Part shown: piece by piece, positions 59,248-63,826 of the stretch
Layout of the letters: every line of letters starts with the position of its first letter
Numbering within the stretch: the first letter of the stretch is position 1
Assembly: GCA_017481205.1 (NCBI GenBank)
Contig: JAFUPN010000018.1
Location: 1-63,826 of the forward strand
DNA: 63,826 nucleotides
Origin: Clostridia bacterium
Lineage (GTDB): Bacteria > Bacillota > Clostridia > UMGS1810
Direction: 5' to 3'
Made by a program: the position numbers and the translations under genes
The notes under the pieces: model-generated
What the model was told of the DNA's origin: nothing
Databases searched by the model: none
What the model saw: only the letters and a program-made list of their open reading frames with translations

Positions 59248-60443
59248 TTACACCGAATACAAATTATGCAAATCTGAAGGATTCATATCTTTTTTACAAT
59301 ATCGCCCAAAAAATCAAGGCATATTCAGAGTCAAATCCGGACAAATATCTGTACAGAATGGGTATAGGCGATGTTTCGCTCCCTCTTTGCGATGCTGTAA
59401 TCAAAGCTTTGCACGAAGCAGTTGATGACCAGGCGGTTAAAGACAGATTTCACGGCTATATGCCGGAATGTGGAGCTCCGTTTCTGCGTGAAGCTATCGC
59501 AAACCACTATGCCGGCAGAGGCGTAGCATTATCACCCGATGAGGTGTTTGTATCAAGCGGTGCCAGCGATGAGCTTGGCGATATTCTTGACCTTTTTGAC
59601 CGCAGCAGTACGGCACTTGTAATAGAGCCGGCATATCCTGCCTATGTTGATGCAAATGTCATGGCAGGCAGAAAGATAGTGCATCTTGCCTCCGGCGAAG
59701 AAAACGGCTTTTTGCCACTGCCCGATGAAAATACAAAAGCGGATATTATATATATCTGCTCGCCCAACAATCCCACCGGCGCAGTATTCAGCCGCAGCGA
59801 GCTTCAGACCTGGGTGGATTTTGCCAATGAAAACGGCTCTGTTATCCTCTTTGATGCGGCATATGAGGCATTTATAGAGGACGAGGCTCTGCCTCACAGC
59901 ATTTTTGAATTGGACGGAGCACAGACCTGTGCTGTTGAGATATGCTCTCTCTCAAAAACAGCAGGCTTTACGGGAACAAGACTCGGATATACTGTCATTC
60001 CGAAAAAGCTTGCAAGACATGGTATGAATTTTAATGAAATGTGGGTGAGAAACCGCACCACCAAGACCAACGGTGTTTCTTACATTATTCAAAAGGGCGG
60101 TGCAGCTGTGTTTACTCCCGAAGGTCAAAAGCAGATTCATGAGAATATCAGGATTTACAAAAACAATGCAAGAGTGCTTACAGAAGCACTCGATAAGCTG
60201 GGTATATGGTACTGCGGCGGCAAAAATGCTCCTTATATCTGGCTGAAATGCCCCAAGGGTATGGGTAGCTGGGATTTTTTTGATTATCTCTTAAATGAAA
60301 TCCAGGTTGTCGGAACTCCGGGGGAGGGCTTCGGTGCCTGCGGCGAAGGATATTTTAGATTTTCAACCTTCGGTAGCCCCGAGGATACCACCGAAGCTGC
60401 AAGACGCTTAATTAAACTGAATGCCTTGCAGACTGAATTTTAA
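59244..60443 (+). CDS. dapL: LL-diaminopimelate aminotransferase
   Basis: 399 residues. A PLP aminotransferase making LL-diaminopimelate from tetrahydrodipicolinate and glutamate in one step, the short route used by many clostridia, plants and chlamydiae. PLP lysine in EICSLSKTAGFTGTRLGY; the early DapL block is RMGIGDVSLPLCDAVIKAL. Its use of glutamate as amino donor fits the nitrogen theme of the operon. Followed by the terminator at 60517-60578. Confidence 0.95.
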   Translation: MITPNTNYANLKDSYLFYNIAQKIKAYSESNPDKYLYRMGIGDVSLPLCDAVIKALHEAVDDQAVKDRFHGYMPECGAPFLREAIANHYAGRGVALSPDEVFVSSGASDELGDILDLFDRSSTALVIEPAYPAYVDANVMAGRKIVHLASGEENGFLPLPDENTKADIIYICSPNNPTGAVFSRSELQTWVDFANENGSVILFDAAYEAFIEDEALPHSIFELDGAQTCAVEICSLSKTAGFTGTRLGYTVIPKKLARHGMNFNEMWVRNRTTKTNGVSYIIQKGGAAVFTPEGQKQIHENIRIYKNNARVLTEALDKLGIWYCGGKNAPYIWLKCPKGMGSWDFFDYLLNEIQVVGTPGEGFGACGEGYFRFSTFGSPEDTTEAARRLIKLNALQTEF

Positions 60444-60516
60444 CCCGGGTATCATAACACATTCCGGCTGTACTTGGTTGATTTTAATTGTGTAAATATA
60501 AATTCTATTAAAAATT

Positions 60517-60578
60517 AAACACTTGATATCCTTCGGCTTTTCTCAGTCTGAGCAAGGCTGAATGATGTCAAGTGTTTA
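60517..60578. terminator. Terminator between dapL and the convergent oxidoreductase
   Basis: AAACACTTGA (60517-60526) pairs with TCAAGTGTTT (about 60568-60577), with a further small stem inside. U-rich on the plus side. Confidence 0.65.
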
Positions 60579-60631
60579 TTTGTATAATTAATTATGATTA
60601 ATTTGAAAAAAACTTTTCCGGGTTTATTAAT

Positions 60632-61468
60632 TTATAATATATCAACCCATTCAAAAGGCTTTTCAAGTGCGCTCCTTGCAGCTTCGATAATTGCGATAAC
60701 CTTAATGGTGTTTTCGTGGGGAACAGGTATTTCACCTGTTTCAAAGAATCTGACCATGGATTTTATGCAGTTGCCGAAAAAGTCTGATGCTACGGTAATA
60801 TGAGTTGTTTCCGGCTTGTGCCCGTATCCGATACCCATGCCGAATGAGCTTGAGCCGAAATGTGAGAAGCGAGCCTGTCTGCCGTCCCTGTATTCAATTA
60901 CAAAGCCTGGGTGAGCCGTACCCACACACATAACTCTTGACGCATCTGTACCCATGAGCTTTACTATGGGTTCAACCTGATGTATGGCATAGTTTGAAAA
61001 AAGCCCGGGTCCCATAGATTGTATTGTGCAGATACCTGAGGTTTCGGCATTGCAGTATTCGTCGGCAAAAAACAGTGCCGATGAGGAATAGCATTTTGTG
61101 CCGTGCTTGTCTGCATTTTCAAATATTCTTTCGGCTTCTGCCTTTGTTGTGGCAAAGGTCTTGTCCACATAGGTCAGCTTTCCTGAGCTAAGAGGCAGCT
61201 TGCACAGCTCTTCATGCATTTCCGGGTTGTCTGGAGAGAGCACCACCAGACAGTCGGATTTTTCTATAACCTCCTCAATAGAGCCTGCTAAGGGAATATT
61301 TTTCTTTGCAGACCATTCTTCGTTGGATATTCTTCCTGCTATCGGCGGCTGTATGTGCCCGTATGCGCAGATTACCTCCACATTGTCGCTCTGTTTTTTT
61401 AAAAATCCGGGATATTCGTTTGCGTGCCATTCGTCAAGATAATAATCAATAAATCCTACTTTAATCAT
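60632..61468 (-). CDS. Gfo/Idh/MocA-like oxidoreductase, short form
   Basis: 278 residues. The N-terminal nucleotide-fold is divergent: the protein starts MIKVGFIDYYLDEWHANEYP and not with G-x-G-x-x-G, so NAD(P) binding is questionable. The middle (KLTYVDKTFATTKAEAERIF) aligns with the EKP strand region as VDKTFA, keeping a lysine. It is 12 bases downstream of a canonical family member, in one operon, and the pair probably acts on the same sugar-derived substrate. Confidence 0.75.
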   Translation of the reverse strand: MIKVGFIDYYLDEWHANEYPGFLKKQSDNVEVICAYGHIQPPIAGRISNEEWSAKKNIPLAGSIEEVIEKSDCLVVLSPDNPEMHEELCKLPLSSGKLTYVDKTFATTKAEAERIFENADKHGTKCYSSSALFFADEYCNAETSGICTIQSMGPGLFSNYAIHQVEPIVKLMGTDASRVMCVGTAHPGFVIEYRDGRQARFSHFGSSSFGMGIGYGHKPETTHITVASDFFGNCIKSMVRFFETGEIPVPHENTIKVIAIIEAARSALEKPFEWVDIL

Positions 61469-61480
61469 ATCGGTCTCCCC

Positions 61481-62539
61481 TTAAAGAATAATTTCCTTGT
61501 GTTCCTCTGCCGATCTGTATATAGCATCCATCATTTTGCTTGTCAATATATTTATATCAATATTTGAGGGTAGCTTTTCTCTTGTTTTAACACATTTTAC
61601 AAAAGCGTCTATCTCGTTCTGGAACATCTTTGTGTTGGGGAAACTGTAGGTTGTTTTGGTAAGCATACCGTTTTCTGTTCCGTATTTTGTAAAATCAGCT
61701 CCGTATATAAGACGTACTCCGCCTTTTGTGCCCATAAAGTCTATAAACATTTCGTTTTCACCGATATTCTGAGCCCATGCACCGTTGAAGCTGATAACGG
61801 GACCGTCTGTGCGGATTATGCCTGTAATGGATTCTTCAACATCGTTTATGCCGTCCATTTTTGGAGGACCGGCCCACATATTTACATATGTATATTCATT
61901 TATATCCTTGCCAAGATATGCAAACTTCTCTGCCGAAACACTCTTTGGCTCAGGGTCACTCAGGCAGTACATAACAATGTCGAGGAAATGTACACCCCAG
62001 TCAATAAGTACACCACCGCCGGCTACGGCACTGTTTGTAAAATCACCGCCCAGTCCGGGGATGCTTCTGTGACTGCGGAAGCTTACATATACATGATACA
62101 CATCGCCCAGAGCTCCGCTGTCTACAAGCTCTTTAATTTTGTTTACACCGTCATTAAATCGGTTAACAACACCGATATTAAGTATTTTTCCTGTTTCGGC
62201 CTGTGCCTTGCGCATTTCCTCTGCCTCTGCATAGGTGCGTGCAGCCGGTTTTTCGCACAGCACATCCTTGCCTGCTTTAAGTGCGGCAATACTGATAATG
62301 CTGTGGTTGTTGTTGTGAGCGCATACAGATACAGCGTCAATGGTTTCATCTGCCAGAACCTCGTTGTAATCTGTCACAGCCTTGCCGACCCCATATTGCT
62401 CAACAGCCTTTTCGGCTCTTTCTTTTATAACATCACAAAAATAAACTATCTCGACATCGGGATTTGCCATATATGACGGAATGTGTGCAGAATTGGCAAT
62501 TGTACCGCAGCCGATAACTCCTACTCTGATTTTGCTCAT
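61481..62539 (-). CDS. Gfo/Idh/MocA family oxidoreductase
   Basis: 352 residues, normal size. N-terminal Rossmann motif IRVGVIGCGTIANSAHIPSY and the catalytic EKP in KDVLCEKPAARTYAEA (Lys near residue 97), then the substrate domain with AGGGVLIDWGVHFLDIVMY, whose D-x-x-x-H supplies the usual Asp and His. AAAGGATTG precedes the start. Transcribed from a promoter at 62678-62706 through a structured 5' leader. The substrate is unknown; the AraC gene upstream suggests a sugar inducer. Confidence 0.92.
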   Translation of the reverse strand: MSKIRVGVIGCGTIANSAHIPSYMANPDVEIVYFCDVIKERAEKAVEQYGVGKAVTDYNEVLADETIDAVSVCAHNNNHSIISIAALKAGKDVLCEKPAARTYAEAEEMRKAQAETGKILNIGVVNRFNDGVNKIKELVDSGALGDVYHVYVSFRSHRSIPGLGGDFTNSAVAGGGVLIDWGVHFLDIVMYCLSDPEPKSVSAEKFAYLGKDINEYTYVNMWAGPPKMDGINDVEESITGIIRTDGPVISFNGAWAQNIGENEMFIDFMGTKGGVRLIYGADFTKYGTENGMLTKTTYSFPNTKMFQNEIDAFVKCVKTREKLPSNIDINILTSKMMDAIYRSAEEHKEIIL

Positions 62540-62572
62540 TTAATTTCAATCCTTTCTTAATAATTATATGTA

Positions 62573-62665
62573 GCCGAAAGAGTATAATCCGAACCCGCGT
62601 ATTTTAACGCGGTGAAAGCGAAAATCCACCTTTGAAAATCGTGGTTCGGATTATTCTCTTTCGGT
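62573..62665 (-). ncRNA. Structured 5' leader with three-way-junction fold
   Basis: Arms 62573-62595 and 62643-62665 are complementary at 21 of 23 positions (ending CCGAAAGAG...CCGAACC). The 47 enclosed bases hold two more stems: CGCGT/ACGCG (62596-62600, 62607-62611) and GTG/CAC (62612-62614, 62627-62629). It lies in the predicted 5' untranslated region of the minus-strand oxidoreductase operon. No known riboswitch class was recognised, and a small palindromic repeat element is an alternative. Confidence 0.5.
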
Positions 62666-62677
62666 TATGTTGATTTC

Positions 62678-62706
62678 AGTATAATGTATTTTGATTCATT
62701 TGACAA
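62678..62706 (-). promoter_or_regulatory. Promoter of the oxidoreductase operon
   Basis: On the minus strand, TTGTCA (62701-62706) and TATACT (62678-62683) are separated by 17 bases. The leader structure begins about 10 bases after the predicted start. Confidence 0.6.
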
Positions 62707-62728
62707 TAAATTTTTTTTACTATGTGTA

Positions 62729-62791
62729 TGTCAAAATTTTACCTATACATGTCAAATTTCACTTGACAATCTGGAGCCGGAATAATACAAT
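62729..62791 (+). promoter_or_regulatory. AraC promoter and direct repeats
   Basis: TTGACA (62763-62768) and TACAAT (62786-62791), 17 bases apart, face the AraC gene. Just upstream are two near-identical 11-base direct repeats, TGTCAAAATTT (62729-62739) and TGTCAAATTTC (62750-62760), 21 bases apart, i.e. two helical turns. Such same-face direct repeats are typical AraC-family sites and lie between the two divergent promoters. Confidence 0.6.
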
Positions 62792-62811
62792 AGCTTATAG
62801 AGGTGGTCGCC

Positions 62812-63681
62812 ATGAATAACGGAGTTTTATTTACTATAAATAAGGAAATGTTTCAGCTGCCCTTTGAGAGCGGATGTATACGTATATATCAGGTGGGGGA
62901 GAATATTATGGAGCGCGGCAGTGAGATTTACCCCCACATACAGCGCTGCTGTGAGATAAGCTATGTTGCCTCCGGGGAGGCGGATTTTTATGCGGACGGC
63001 AGATGTACAAAATTGTCTAAGGGTGATATCCAGATTATATCCGGAGGCTGTGAGCACAGGATTGCTGTAGGTAACTCCTCAAGGCTTAGATATCTGTTTC
63101 TCGGTTTTGATATTGTTCCCTTTGACGGAACGGGAGCAGAGCTGAAGGATTTTTTTGACAGTGCAAAAGGGGTAGTCATAAAGGACAGCGGCGCGGTTTC
63201 TTCTATATTTAATTCCTTTGTAAATGAGCTGTGCTATGACAGCGAATATAGCCGTGAGCTCTATGGGGATTATGCCAAAATCCTGCTTGTAAATATCTTC
63301 AGATGCTGCAGGAATATAAACAAAAAATCCTTTGAGGCAGACAGACAGCTCCTGGGCGGCACAGTATTTGCCGTAATGAAATATATAGACGCAAATATAA
63401 TGACTGTTACCCGTGTTTCCGATATCGCAGAAAATCTCAATTACTCCGCAGCTTATATTTCAAGAGTTTTTAAACAAAAAATGGGTATCAATATCAAGGA
63501 ATACCTTGATGAATGTAAGATAGAAAAGGCAAAACAGCTCCTTGCGGAAAAAACATACAAAATCAATGAAATTTCCTCCGTGCTTGGCTTTGAGGACTAT
63601 TCCGGCTTCTGCAAAAAATTCAGAAAACTTGTAGGCTGCAGTCCTACGGATTTTTTGAGGAAACTTGATAAAAATTTTTGA
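62812..63681 (+). CDS. AraC family transcriptional regulator
   Basis: 289 residues from the ATG at 62812 (GAGGTGG 5-11 bases upstream; a GTG at 62803 lies within that site). N-terminal cupin-like sensor (IQRCCEISYVASGEADFYAD, LSKGDIQIISGGCEHRI) and C-terminal DNA-binding domain (SDIAENLNYSAAYISRVFKQ, ISSVLGFEDYSGFCKKFRKL). Divergent from the two Gfo/Idh/MocA genes, which are its likely targets together with its own promoter. Confidence 0.9.
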   Translation: MNNGVLFTINKEMFQLPFESGCIRIYQVGENIMERGSEIYPHIQRCCEISYVASGEADFYADGRCTKLSKGDIQIISGGCEHRIAVGNSSRLRYLFLGFDIVPFDGTGAELKDFFDSAKGVVIKDSGAVSSIFNSFVNELCYDSEYSRELYGDYAKILLVNIFRCCRNINKKSFEADRQLLGGTVFAVMKYIDANIMTVTRVSDIAENLNYSAAYISRVFKQKMGINIKEYLDECKIEKAKQLLAEKTYKINEISSVLGFEDYSGFCKKFRKLVGCSPTDFLRKLDKNF

Positions 63682-63723
63682 ATAAACTTTTGATATCAAG
63701 GTAACAAATGTTTTACAAAACTA

Positions 63724-63752
63724 TTGACAAAGACTCAAAAATATGTTAATGT
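63724..63752 (+). promoter_or_regulatory. Promoter near window end
   Basis: TTGACA (63724-63729) and TAATGT (63747-63752), 17 bases apart, facing out of the window. A second TTGACA at about 63793 with a TAAACT-like box 18 bases on may be a tandem promoter. The gene they serve is beyond the window. Confidence 0.5.
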
Positions 63753-63826
63753 AGTTATGCAAGTTTTTTTAAAAAAATCCCACGAAAGGGCTTGACAAGC
63801 TATGATGGCATGGTGTAAACTCATAC

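Overview
The window looks like a chromosomal segment of an anaerobic, probably gut-associated member of the Clostridia (an Oscillospiraceae/Ruminococcaceae-like lineage is my best guess). Pointers are the Firmicutes-type promoters and strong GGAGG ribosome sites, a T-box leader, type III glutamine synthetase, LL-diaminopimelate aminotransferase, an archaeal-type split glutamate synthase, a Veg-like protein, many AraC regulators beside uronate genes, and ferredoxin-type proteins. The species cannot be named from the sequence alone. I saw no rRNA, tRNA, CRISPR array or intact mobile element.

Layout. 1-5 kb: a ferredoxin-like protein, a small Veg-like pair, and iscS-iscU on the minus strand behind a promoter with a large palindromic operator, then a MATE exporter. 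5-14.4 kb: a uronate locus with an AraC regulator, a GH4 glycosidase, uxaB, uxaA, uxaC, a second AraC gene split by one in-frame stop, and a GH2 beta-glucuronidase. 14.4-19.4 kb: tyrS, a metallo-beta-lactamase-fold hydrolase, and a divergent AraC / Gfo-Idh-MocA + YgjV-like pair. 19.4-20.6 kb: a fossil tryptophan operon, in which a T-box leader with its terminator is followed by pieces of trpE, trpF, trpB and trpA joined by deletions. 20.7-26 kb: a probable sulfur-compound ABC uptake operon with a 22-residue leader ORF, a PLP-dependent Cys/Met-metabolism enzyme and a QueG-like iron-sulfur protein. 26-26.5 kb: a wrecked DUF5131 gene. 26.7-33.1 kb: an F-type ATP synthase operon in which a shortened delta subunit is fused to alpha. 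33.2-46 kb: a nitrogen-assimilation block (ANTAR regulator, glutamine synthetase, three-piece glutamate synthase, glutamate dehydrogenase, GSIII, an Amt/P-II fusion, asparagine synthetase). 46-60.4 kb: a ten-gene operon purC-purA-purB-guaA-pyrG-purF-carA-carB-dapF-dapL. 60.6-63.8 kb: two Gfo/Idh/MocA oxidoreductases divergent from an AraC regulator.

The main discovery is a shared RNA switch. Six short hairpins with a hexanucleotide loop of the form A-x-x-G-x-x (five AAAGGC-like, one AAAGAC) lie in front of the ATP synthase operon, the glutamate synthase/glnA operon, gdhA, the GSIII gene and (twice) purC. Each except the first purC copy clearly overlaps the 5' arm of an intrinsic terminator, and four of the five sites whose promoter is visible start within a few bases of the predicted transcription start. 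This is the target shape known for ANTAR-domain RNA-binding antiterminators, and the only ANTAR gene in the window (33235-33819) is the last gene of one of the operons carrying the hairpin. Its receiver domain lacks the phosphorylatable aspartate. Together these suggest a self-regulating antitermination circuit coupling ammonia uptake, glutamine/glutamate synthesis, glutamine-consuming amidotransferases and, unexpectedly, ATP synthase.

Other items worth following: the delta-alpha ATPase fusion, the trp fossil with an orphan T-box, the sulfur-operon leader peptide, the three-way-junction RNA before the 62.5 kb oxidoreductase, and the palindrome over the iscS promoter.
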